A stretch of 7,306 bases of DNA from contig JAITKG010000181.1 in NCBI GenBank assembly GCA_031278495.1, positions 1-7,306 on the forward strand, given 5' to 3'. Position 1 is the first letter of the stretch. Each line of letters begins with the position of its first letter. The notes beneath the pieces were generated by a model, which worked only from the letters and a program-made list of their open reading frames with translations, made no database searches and was not told where the DNA came from. A program made the translations under genes and the position numbers. Of this stretch, positions 1-6,577 are shown piece after piece. The DNA is from Prevotellaceae bacterium (lineage in GTDB: Bacteria > Bacteroidota > Bacteroidia > Bacteroidales > UBA932).

Positions 1-82
1 AAGGGGGAGTGAGGAAGCTTCATGTTATTGTAATTTTTATTCATTGTTTTTGTCGTAAGTCTGCCGCCGCGCCAGCCCAATT

Positions 83-110
83 CTTAGTTCTTAACTCTTA
101 GTTCTTAACT
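83..110. repeat. Tandem array 1: alternating heptamers
   Basis: Four consecutive 7-base units alternate cttagtt, cttaact, cttagtt, cttaact. This also reads as two perfect copies of a 14-base unit, at 83-96 and 97-110. The array follows the first GC-rich box directly and stops just before the second. Confidence 0.85.
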
Positions 111-126
111 CCTCTGCCGCGTCAGC

Positions 127-166
127 CACATCTTCACATCTTCATATCTCCACATCTTCACATTAG
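127..166. repeat. Tandem array 2: five octamers of cacatctt type
   Basis: Five consecutive 8-base units: cacatctt, cacatctt, catatctc, cacatctt and cacattag. The third is degenerate. The fifth is the unit that makes up the next array, so the two octamer families share the CACAT start and grade into each other across the GC-rich box at 167-178. Confidence 0.85.
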
Positions 167-188
167 CTGCCGCGCCAGCCCAATTAGT

Positions 189-238
189 CACATTAGCACA
201 TTAGTCACATTAGCACATTAGCCACATTAGCACATTAG
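189..238. repeat. Tandem array 3: paired cacattag octamers, 17-base higher-order period
   Basis: Six perfect cacattag octamers are arranged as three adjacent pairs (189-204, 206-221, 223-238), separated by single bases (t at 205, c at 222). This gives a 17-base higher-order repeat over the 8-base unit. The end of the preceding box, ccaattag at 180-187, resembles a further diverged octamer. Confidence 0.9.
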
Positions 239-251
239 CCTGCGGCAGCCC

Positions 252-275
252 AATCTGTAAATCCGTAAATCTGTA
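252..275. repeat. Tandem array 4: three octamers beside the promoter
   Basis: Three consecutive 8-base units: aatctgta, aatccgta, aatctgta. The array starts at the end of the fourth GC-rich box and finishes nine bases before the -7 element at 285-292. It therefore occupies the place where the -33 element of that promoter would lie. Confidence 0.85.
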
Positions 276-284
276 AATTTTCTT

Positions 285-292
285 TACCTTTG
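285..292 (+). promoter_or_regulatory. Bacteroidota -7 promoter element for the helicase-nuclease gene
   Basis: TACCTTTG matches the Bacteroidota sigma-factor -7 consensus TAnnTTTG. It lies 30 bases upstream of the start codon at 323, which would give a short leader. No TTG-type -33 element is visible at the usual distance of about 20 bases, because that stretch is filled by tandem array 4. The promoter may be weak or depend on an activator. The same octamer is used ahead of the PorP/SprF gene. Confidence 0.6.
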
Positions 293-322
293 CGTGGAGT
301 AAGATAAACAAGCTATCAATTC

Positions 323-3300
323 ATGCCTCTGGTTACTTATATAGCATCTGCGGGTTCGGGGAAAACGTATGCGCTCACGAACGCTTACCTTCGCCTGCTG
401 TTGTCGTCCCCTGCTACGGTGGCGAGTTACCGGCAATTGTTGGCGATTACGTTTACCAACAAAGCGGCAGGGGAAATGAAAACGCGCATCGTGGCGCGCT
501 TGAACAGCCTGGCTGCCGGCAATGACGCCGACGCCATCCGGCAGTTTTGCAAGACGCTTGCCCTCTCGCCGGAAGAATTGCGCGACCGTTCTGTTGCCTT
601 GCGTTCTGCCATTTTGCACGACTATTCGCATTTCTCGGTTTCAACGATTGATGCGTTTTTCCAGAAGATTGTACGCGCTTTCTTGCGCGAAATGGGTTTA
701 CTGCCGGGTTTTGCCCTGGAATTAGACAGCAGCCGTTTGCTTGATGAAGCAGTCGACGCTTTGTGGCAGGAGGCTGCGGCGAACCAACCCTTGCGCCGCC
801 GGCTGGCGCAATTGATTAACCGGCGGATTGAAAACGGCAAATCATGGAATGCCCGCGAAGAGCTGAAAGCGATGGGCGGCGAGGTATTCAAGGAATCGTT
901 CCGGAGTTTTGGCGGCAGGTTTTTGGAACAAACCGGCAACGCGGATTTTTTACACGACTATGAAACCGCCTTGAAGAAAATCGTTGCAAACTTCGCCAAA
1001 ACCATGCAGGATACAGGAAAGAAAGCGTTGCAAATTTTGTCGGAAAACAACATAGCCGTAACGGATTTTAAGTACAGGGCGGCAAGTTTTGCCAATTACT
1101 TTAATAAATTAGCCGGCGAAACGAAAAATTACGCTCCCGGCGTTCGGGCATTGGAGGCGTTGAATAACGTGGATAAATGGCTGGCGGGCGACGCCGGAAA
1201 GGATGCGGTAATACGGGCAACTGTGTTTCCCTTAGTCAATCCACTGTTGCAGCAGGCGGTGACATGCTATGAAGAACGTTTTACAGATTACCTTACAGCG
1301 CAGGAAATCCTGAAAAATTTTTACAGCATGGCTTTGTTGGCTGATGTGGCAAACAAAGTAACCGCCATTGCCAGCGAAGAAAATTTATTGCTCATCAGCG
1401 ACACTTTATATTTATTGCGGAATTTGATTGGCGACAGCGACACGCCGTTTGTCTATGAAAAAGCCGGCGTGTATTACCGTTCGTTCCTGTTGGACGAATT
1501 CCAGGACACGTCGAATATGCAGTGGGAAAGTTTGCGCCCGTTGCTGTTGAATGGCTTGTCCGAAGGCGGCGAAACGCTGGCGGTAGGCGACGTCAAACAA
1601 TCTATCTACCGTTGGCGCAACGGCGACTGGCGGATTCTGGCGCAAGGCATCTATGATGATTTTGCAGCATTCGATTCGCAACGGGTAACACTGGATACCA
1701 ACTGGCGCAGCGACGAAATTATCGTGAACACGAATAACGGGATTTTTTCCCGCCTGCCTGCCTTGCTGCAACAGCAGTTGAATGCCTGTATCGACGAAGC
1801 AGCCATGCCTCTGGGCGGCGAACAGGAAAAATTGCTGCGCACTGTCATCACGGAAGCCTATAGCGGAACGCAACAAAAAGTATCGCCCGGAAAAAGCGGT
1901 TCGGGAGGCTATGTGCACATCGAAACGGTCACTGCGCCTGATGGGCAGGATGACATGCCGCCGCCTGCGGCAAAGGAAACAGTATTGCAACGTTTACCGT
2001 TATTGATAGCAGAACTGCAGGATCGCGGCTATCGTCCGTCGGATATTGCCATACTGGCGCGCTACGGGCGCGAAGGGCAGGAAATAGCCAATACGCTGCT
2101 GCAATACAAGCAAACATCCGGCGACACGGCGCATTGCTTTGAAGTACTTTCGCAAGACTCCTTATATTTGGCGCATGCGCCGGTGGTGCAGTTTGTGATA
2201 GCGGTGTTGCAATGCACCGCATCGCCCGAAGCGATTTGCAGGGCTGTTGCCAACCGCTACCTGCAACGCTTTTTGCCGGAAGCAAAAATAACCAATGCAT
2301 GGTTGGAAAAATTGCTTTACCGCCCGATGACCGAAGCTGTCGAAACCGTCATTACGCACTTCCGGTTGCACGAAGAACCGGCGAATTGGGCGTTCCTGCA
2401 AGAATTGCAGGATGTGGCGCTGGCGTATGCCAACCGCGAGCGCAACGATATTTTCAGTTTCCTCGAATATTGGAAAGATGCGGGCGGCAATTGTAAGTTA
2501 TCGATGGTCGATAGCTGCAATGCCATACGGATACTCACTATCCATAAATCGAAAGGCTTGCAGTTCCCGGTAGTCATCGTGCCGTTTTGCAACTGGAGCA
2601 TTGAGCCGAAAAGCAATTCGTTGATTTGGGTTAAAGCCGGCAAAGAACCGTTTGCAGGTCCCGGATACCTGCCGTTGAATTATACGAATGCGCTCGCTGA
2701 AACCTTTTTCAACGCCGACTATTGGATGGAACGCGCACAGGCGGCGATTGATAATTTGAATTTGCTGTATGTGGCGTTTACCCGCGCCGAATCGGAGTTA
2801 TATGCTTTTATACCGCAACCGGCACGAAAAAAAGAGCATACCTTTGCGCATATTCTTCCCGCCCTGCTACAGCAGGAAAAATATACGGTCGGCGTTCCGG
2901 CGCCGCGCCAGCCCGCCGGCAGCGAAATGCCGGATACTTTTGAGTTGGAAAAATATATATCGTTGCCTTACACGAATACGTTGCGCGTAAAATATGCCGA
3001 CGGGCAACCGCCGGATATAGGTGCGGCAAGCGTGCGCGATTACGGTATTTTGATGCATCGCGCCTTTTCCTGTATTGCCACGCCGGATGACATAGGCGCT
3101 GCCGTTGAAAAATTAGTGGACGACGGCTTTTTAACCAATGACGCCGGGCAGCGGGAAACCTTGCAAACCTTGCTGGAAAACGCCTTGAAACAGCCCGGCG
3201 TAGCGGAATGGTTTGACGGAAGCTGGCAACTTTTTACGGAAACAAATTTATTGCTTCCTTCCGGAACGCTTGCCAAACCTGCCCAACTGCGTCCCGACCG

Positions 3301-3493
3301 GGTGATGTTTCGCAATAATGAAGTGGTGGTGATTGATTATAAATTTGGTAAAACACAAACGCCGCAACATATCCAACAGGTAGAAGAATATATTTCATGT
3401 ATGGAAAAAATGGGTTATGCTTACGTACAAGGCTATTGTTGGTACATTTCGTTAGGACAAATAAAATGCGTCAAAACGAAACAAGATATATAA
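323..3493 (+). CDS. AddA/RecB-type UvrD-family helicase with C-terminal nuclease domain
   Basis: Probable ATP-driven DNA helicase-nuclease that resects double-strand breaks for homologous recombination, acting in the cytoplasm. The SF1A helicase motifs appear in order: Walker A ASAGSGKT (residues 8-15), motif Ia ITFTNKAAGEM (42-52), STIDAFF (107-113), Walker B LLDEFQDT (389-396), motif III GDVKQSIYRWR (422-432), motif IV DTNWRS (458-463), motif V TIHKSKGLQFP (739-749) and motif VI LLYVAFTRAE (814-823). A RecB-family nuclease follows: His912, Asp992 (PDRV), Asp1005 and Lys1007 (VIDYKFG), and a QxxxY motif (1019-1023), so it looks catalytically intact. The start is fixed by Walker A lying only eight residues in. 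At 1056 residues it is shorter than Bacillus AddA, but the motif set is complete. AddA normally pairs with AddB, and no AddB gene is present here. The helicase-nuclease class is firm; AddA rather than RecB is inferred. Confidence 0.93.
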   Translation: MPLVTYIASAGSGKTYALTNAYLRLLLSSPATVASYRQLLAITFTNKAAGEMKTRIVARLNSLAAGNDADAIRQFCKTLALSPEELRDRSVALRSAILHDYSHFSVSTIDAFFQKIVRAFLREMGLLPGFALELDSSRLLDEAVDALWQEAAANQPLRRRLAQLINRRIENGKSWNAREELKAMGGEVFKESFRSFGGRFLEQTGNADFLHDYETALKKIVANFAKTMQDTGKKALQILSENNIAVTDFKYRAASFANYFNKLAGETKNYAPGVRALEALNNVDKWLAGDAGKDAVIRATVFPLVNPLLQQAVTCYEERFTDYLTAQEILKNFYSMALLADVANKVTAIASEENLLLISDTLYLLRNLIGDSDTPFVYEKAGVYYRSFLLDEFQDTSNMQWESLRPLLLNGLSEGGETLAVGDVKQSIYRWRNGDWRILAQGIYDDFAAFDSQRVTLDTNWRSDEIIVNTNNGIFSRLPALLQQQLNACIDEAAMPLGGEQEKLLRTVITEAYSGTQQKVSPGKSGSGGYVHIETVTAPDGQDDMPPPAAKETVLQRLPLLIAELQDRGYRPSDIAILARYGREGQEIANTLLQYKQTSGDTAHCFEVLSQDSLYLAHAPVVQFVIAVLQCTASPEAICRAVANRYLQRFLPEAKITNAWLEKLLYRPMTEAVETVITHFRLHEEPANWAFLQELQDVALAYANRERNDIFSFLEYWKDAGGNCKLSMVDSCNAIRILTIHKSKGLQFPVVIVPFCNWSIEPKSNSLIWVKAGKEPFAGPGYLPLNYTNALAETFFNADYWMERAQAAIDNLNLLYVAFTRAESELYAFIPQPARKKEHTFAHILPALLQQEKYTVGVPAPRQPAGSEMPDTFELEKYISLPYTNTLRVKYADGQPPDIGAASVRDYGILMHRAFSCIATPDDIGAAVEKLVDDGFLTNDAGQRETLQTLLENALKQPGVAEWFDGSWQLFTETNLLLPSGTLAKPAQLRPDRVMFRNNEVVVIDYKFGKTQTPQHIQQVEEYISCMEKMGYAYVQGYCWYISLGQIKCVKTKQDI

Positions 3494-3537
3494 TTGATTT
3501 ATAACTTGTTTTTTGTTTCCATAAAGGGGATATACAA

Positions 3538-3551
3538 TTTTTTATAAAAAA
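3538..3551. repeat. AT-only palindrome in the spacer upstream of the PorP/SprF gene
   Basis: A perfect 14-base palindrome, six T then AT then six A, sits about 30 bases upstream of the -7 element. It could act as an AT-rich upstream promoter element, a bent-DNA site or a regulator-binding site. In such an AT-rich spacer it could equally be chance. No recognisable intrinsic terminator for the preceding gene is seen at 3494-3537. Confidence 0.35.
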
Positions 3552-3554
3552 ATA

Positions 3555-3586
3555 TTGAATTGTTAATAAAATATTATGTACCTTTG
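3555..3586 (+). promoter_or_regulatory. Bacteroidota-type promoter for the PorP/SprF operon
   Basis: TACCTTTG at 3579-3586 matches the -7 consensus TAnnTTTG. Two possible -33 TTG cores lie at 3555-3557 and 3560-3562, leaving 21 or 16 bases before the -7 element, against a usual spacing of about 20. Transcription would begin shortly after 3590 and give a leader of about 45 bases before the start codon at 3636. This is the only good promoter match in the spacers around the three downstream genes. Confidence 0.65.
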
Positions 3587-3635
3587 CCAGATAATAATAA
3601 TACATGCATTGCTATATTTATATGCTTTGAGGTAA

Positions 3636-4571
3636 ATGAGAAGGATACAATTAGTAATATTATTACTGCTAATCTCTACGGGTTTTGTGTTTGCTCAACA
3701 AGATATGTTATATTCACAATATGTCTTTCATAGCTTAGCTATTAACCCCGCCTATGCAGGTTATAAAGAAGCAGTCAATGCAAATGTTTTTACCCGCCTG
3801 CAATGGGTAGGTATTCCCGGTTCTCCCAAAATATATTCCGCTATTGTAGATGGCATTGCTACAGAAGGTAAAAATGTCGGATGGGCAGGACAGTTGGCAA
3901 GCGATACCAAAGGAGCTTCCAATACTTTTTCCGTTTATGCTACGTATGCATACCGGTTAGCGTTGAACAGGCGTAAAGACCGTCTGTCATTCGGTATCAG
4001 CGCCGGGCTAAGTTATCAACTAATTGACAGGGACAAATTAGTCCCGTATGAATTGCAAGACCCGACCTTAGCGAACCTGCAAGGAGAAGCGCGTCCCGAC
4101 TTCCGGTTTGGCGTTTTTTATGATATCCCCTCATTTTATGCGGGGCTTTCCATTACCAATATATTTGCCAATTTTACCTATGCTAAAAAAATCCCGCACC
4201 TTTATTTTTCTGTAGGCGGATTGTTGGAACTTTCGGAAGCGGTATCCCTAAAACCTACTTTATTGTTGCGGGAAGATTTTAATGCTCCGACTAACATGGA
4301 CATAAACTTATTCGGTATCTTCGCCGACCGCGTATGGTTAGGCATTGGTTACCGTACGGGGATTCCTTTCAAAGGTAATTTGGAAAGTATTGATAAACTC
4401 GTCGCAACGGACGCCATGTCATTCCTTGCGCAAATTTATGCTACGCAATCGTTGCTGATAGGGTATTCATACGACCACAACTTGAATGGATGGCCGGCTA
4501 CGCAGGAAATTTCAATTTCATATACGTTTAAACAACGTTATAACCGTTTGAGAAATCCCCGGCATTTTTGA
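3636..4571 (+). CDS. PorP/SprF-family type IX secretion outer-membrane protein
   Basis: Predicted outer-membrane beta-barrel of the PorP/SprF family, whose members take part in type IX secretion or in delivering specific surface adhesins. A Sec signal peptide covers residues 1-20, with cleavage likely after FVFA, leaving QQDMLYSQY at the mature N-terminus. The family hallmark QYVFHSLAINPAYAGY (28-43) follows at once. The rest alternates short polar and hydrophobic strands typical of a barrel and ends EISISYTF...PRHF, close to the usual family C-terminus. The length of 311 residues is normal. A weak gagg lies only three bases before the start codon. The PorE-like gene follows after 19 bases, a common pairing for this family. 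porKLMN does not follow, so this is better called a PorP/SprF paralogue than PorP itself. Which cargo it serves cannot be told from the window. Confidence 0.92.
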   Translation: MRRIQLVILLLLISTGFVFAQQDMLYSQYVFHSLAINPAYAGYKEAVNANVFTRLQWVGIPGSPKIYSAIVDGIATEGKNVGWAGQLASDTKGASNTFSVYATYAYRLALNRRKDRLSFGISAGLSYQLIDRDKLVPYELQDPTLANLQGEARPDFRFGVFYDIPSFYAGLSITNIFANFTYAKKIPHLYFSVGGLLELSEAVSLKPTLLLREDFNAPTNMDINLFGIFADRVWLGIGYRTGIPFKGNLESIDKLVATDAMSFLAQIYATQSLLIGYSYDHNLNGWPATQEISISYTFKQRYNRLRNPRHF

Positions 4572-4590
4572 TAGACAAAACTAAAGCCTT

Positions 4591-6549
4591 ATGAGAAGAG
4601 GATATAGTATAGTTTTTATATTTCTTTGCTTCGCTTCTGTCGTTTTTTCGCAAACAAAAAAGGACATAAGGGCTGCTCGCCAGATGATGAGTTATTATGA
4701 TTATAATGGCGCGTTATCGTTGTTGGAAAAAGCCATGAAAGCTACCAAAACCATTGACCCGGACGCAGTAGACGCATTAGCGGAATGTTATCGTAAACTA
4801 GGTAATTTAAGCAAAGCGGAAAGCACATACAGTTGGTTATTAAAATTAGGTAATTACAGCGCAGAAGCCCATAAATATTACGGGGAAGTGTTAATGTATT
4901 TTGAAGAATACGCCTCGGCAAAAGAACACTTCGAAACATACATGAACATCGTCGGGAATGACCCGTTGGTAAAGCGGCACATTACTGCATGCGACACAGC
5001 CATGCGCTGGATGATAAAACGGGATAGTTCGGTGTTCAAAGTAATGAATGAAACTACGCTGAATACGAAATATTCCGAATGGGGCGCCATAATCATGAGG
5101 GATAACCGGTATATAACGTTTGTTTCAGACCGTGGCGCTACCGGAAGTACCGGCATAAATCTTTTACGTCCGTACAGGACGCGCAAACCCGTACATCAGG
5201 CGGAACAAACCGGTTCTTCAAGGGTTTCCCGCGCTTCTGTAGTGTCGCCTCTCTATACCTTGCTGGACGACGGTTATAATATAGGTCCCATGCTCTATAC
5301 AAGCAACGGGCGAAAAATGTTTTATACGCGTACAAGCGTTACCGGCGAAACGGTAGATGAAGGAATAGCAATACTGGACAGGAAACTTGAAATAGAAGAA
5401 GCCACATTAGCAACAGGAAATAAAGTAACCAGGACAAAATTATTTGAATATAACAAGCCGACGGAATATTCGGTGGGGCATCCCTGCTTGAGCCCTGATG
5501 AAAAAACGCTTTACTTTGTTTCGGACATGCCCGGCGGCTATGGCGAAACGGATATTTATTTCAGCGTGCTTACGGCGCAAGGACATTGGAGCGAGCCGGT
5601 AAATGCCGGTCCGGTAATCAATACGGAAGGGCGGGAAATGTTTCCCACAATGGATTCTACAGGTATCCTTTATTTCTCGTCGAATGGACATCCCGGCTAC
5701 GGCGGGTTGGATATTTTCCGCGCTAAAGGGGAAAAAAACCACTGGGTGGCTATCGAAAATTTGCGTGCGCCGGTCAATAGCGGCGGCGATGATTTTTATT
5801 TGATTTTCAATCGTGGCATGGAAGACGGGTATTTTGCTTCTAACAGGCGCGACGGGATGGGAAGCGATGATATTTATTACTTCCAACTGACAGGTCCGCT
5901 GCCTGACATAGGCTACATTGAAGCGCCGCAAACATTTGTCCAGATTATTGAGAAAAGAACTGTGCGAGGCTCCGTAATGGAAGAAGAAACCGGAAATCCG
6001 GTAGAAGGGGTATCGCTTTCCTTGTTGGAAAAGGCGACTAACAACGTACGCTATGCGACAACAGATGCGAACGGTAACTTTTCTTTTGAACTGGACGAAA
6101 ACACGAATTATATACTCTCGTATATCAAGGATGGGTATGTACCGGTTATTAACTTTGAATTCAAAACAGGTAACCGCGTGGCTATGCAAAAGCAGCGTTT
6201 GGATTTAAAGATGAAATCCGCTACGCCCGTAGTCAATGAAGACATTGTTATAGATGAAAATATTGTTTTGGATTTGGAACAGGGCTCCGGCATAGAATAT
6301 AGCGTACAAATTTTAGCCAATAAAGAATATCCCGATTGGAACTATTTAACGCGGGCAAGGGAAACATATCCGCAATACAAGATTTTTTACGGAAGTTTTC
6401 CCGACGCCTTTACCCGCTTTACTATCGGGCGTTTCAAACAATTGAAAGAAGCCAACCTGTTGATGAAAGAATTGCGCAAGATAGGCTATGCGGACGCTTT
6501 TGTAGTGATGTTTGTAGATGGAAAACGGAAAGTAATATCCTATCATTAA
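4591..6549 (+). CDS. PorE-like periplasmic protein: TPR, PD40 propeller, carboxypeptidase-regulatory-like and SPOR-like domains
   Basis: Likely periplasmic or outer-membrane-associated partner of the upstream PorP/SprF protein. A Sec signal peptide (residues 1-20, cleavage after VVFS) precedes TPR-like helices at about 27-51, 58-86 and 91-120. A PD40/WD40-like propeller follows, with blades near 162-182, 229-249, 301-325 (SPDEKTLYFVSD), 351-378 (YFSSNGHPGYGGLDIF) and 401-431 (YFASNRRDGMGSDDIYYF). A carboxypeptidase-regulatory-like beta-sandwich is at about 457-535 (VRGSV...GNPVEGVSL...TDANGNFSF). This matches the order in P. gingivalis PorE up to the C-terminus, where PorE has an OmpA-like peptidoglycan-binding domain. 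Here residues 568-645 instead read as a SPOR-like domain (EYSVQILA...FTIGRFKQLKEANLLMKEL...DAFVVMFVDGKR), which would also bind peptidoglycan. No lipobox cysteine follows the signal peptide, whereas PorE is a lipoprotein. The domain calls are firm; the anchoring role is inferred. Confidence 0.88.
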   Translation: MRRGYSIVFIFLCFASVVFSQTKKDIRAARQMMSYYDYNGALSLLEKAMKATKTIDPDAVDALAECYRKLGNLSKAESTYSWLLKLGNYSAEAHKYYGEVLMYFEEYASAKEHFETYMNIVGNDPLVKRHITACDTAMRWMIKRDSSVFKVMNETTLNTKYSEWGAIIMRDNRYITFVSDRGATGSTGINLLRPYRTRKPVHQAEQTGSSRVSRASVVSPLYTLLDDGYNIGPMLYTSNGRKMFYTRTSVTGETVDEGIAILDRKLEIEEATLATGNKVTRTKLFEYNKPTEYSVGHPCLSPDEKTLYFVSDMPGGYGETDIYFSVLTAQGHWSEPVNAGPVINTEGREMFPTMDSTGILYFSSNGHPGYGGLDIFRAKGEKNHWVAIENLRAPVNSGGDDFYLIFNRGMEDGYFASNRRDGMGSDDIYYFQLTGPLPDIGYIEAPQTFVQIIEKRTVRGSVMEEETGNPVEGVSLSLLEKATNNVRYATTDANGNFSFELDENTNYILSYIKDGYVPVINFEFKTGNRVAMQKQRLDLKMKSATPVVNEDIVIDENIVLDLEQGSGIEYSVQILANKEYPDWNYLTRARETYPQYKIFYGSFPDAFTRFTIGRFKQLKEANLLMKELRKIGYADAFVVMFVDGKRKVISYH

Positions 6550-6577
6550 CGGATAAACATTCAAACACTATAAAATT

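Larger units (their letters stand above)
61..280. repeat. Mosaic of four short tandem arrays separated by GC-rich boxes
   Basis: This intergenic region is built from four modules. Each starts with a GC-rich box of the form CTG...CAGCC and continues with an AT-richer short tandem array. The boxes are at 61-75, 114-125, 167-178 and 240-248. Their CTG-to-CAG lengths are 15, 12, 12 and 9 bases, and three of them continue as CAGCCCAAT. The 12-base form CTGCCGCGCCAG is an imperfect palindrome, and the 9-base form CTGCGGCAG has perfect 4-base arms around one central base. The arrays differ in sequence, with periods of 7, 8, 8 and 8. No open frame of useful length runs through the region, and the 7- and 8-base periods argue against coding. 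The function is unknown. It could be a slippage-prone intergenic repeat, a mobile or recombinogenic element, or debris from repeated duplication. Bases 1-60 hold nothing I can assign. Confidence 0.85.

Noticed and set aside
1..44. Open frame on the minus strand beginning ATG at 44 (reads MNKNYNNMKLPHSP) and running off the left edge
   Set aside because: Only 14 codons are visible, no -7 promoter element lies upstream on that strand, and the peptide resembles nothing known to me. A divergent gene is possible but cannot be supported.
61..280. CRISPR array
   Set aside because: Repeats are 7-8 bases and contiguous, with no unique spacers of 30 or more bases and no cas gene nearby.
1412..1990. 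Long minus-strand open frame of 192 codons within the helicase-nuclease gene
   Set aside because: It lies opposite conserved helicase motifs II-IV, has no recognisable domain and looks like an antisense shadow of the real gene.
3494..3537. Intrinsic terminator after the helicase-nuclease gene
   Set aside because: There is a T-rich stretch (ttgttttttgttt), but no GC-containing stem precedes it.
5440..6189. Minus-strand open frame of 249 codons within the PorE-like gene
   Set aside because: It overlaps the conserved PD40 and carboxypeptidase-regulatory-like domains on the other strand, and its translation shows no coherent domain.
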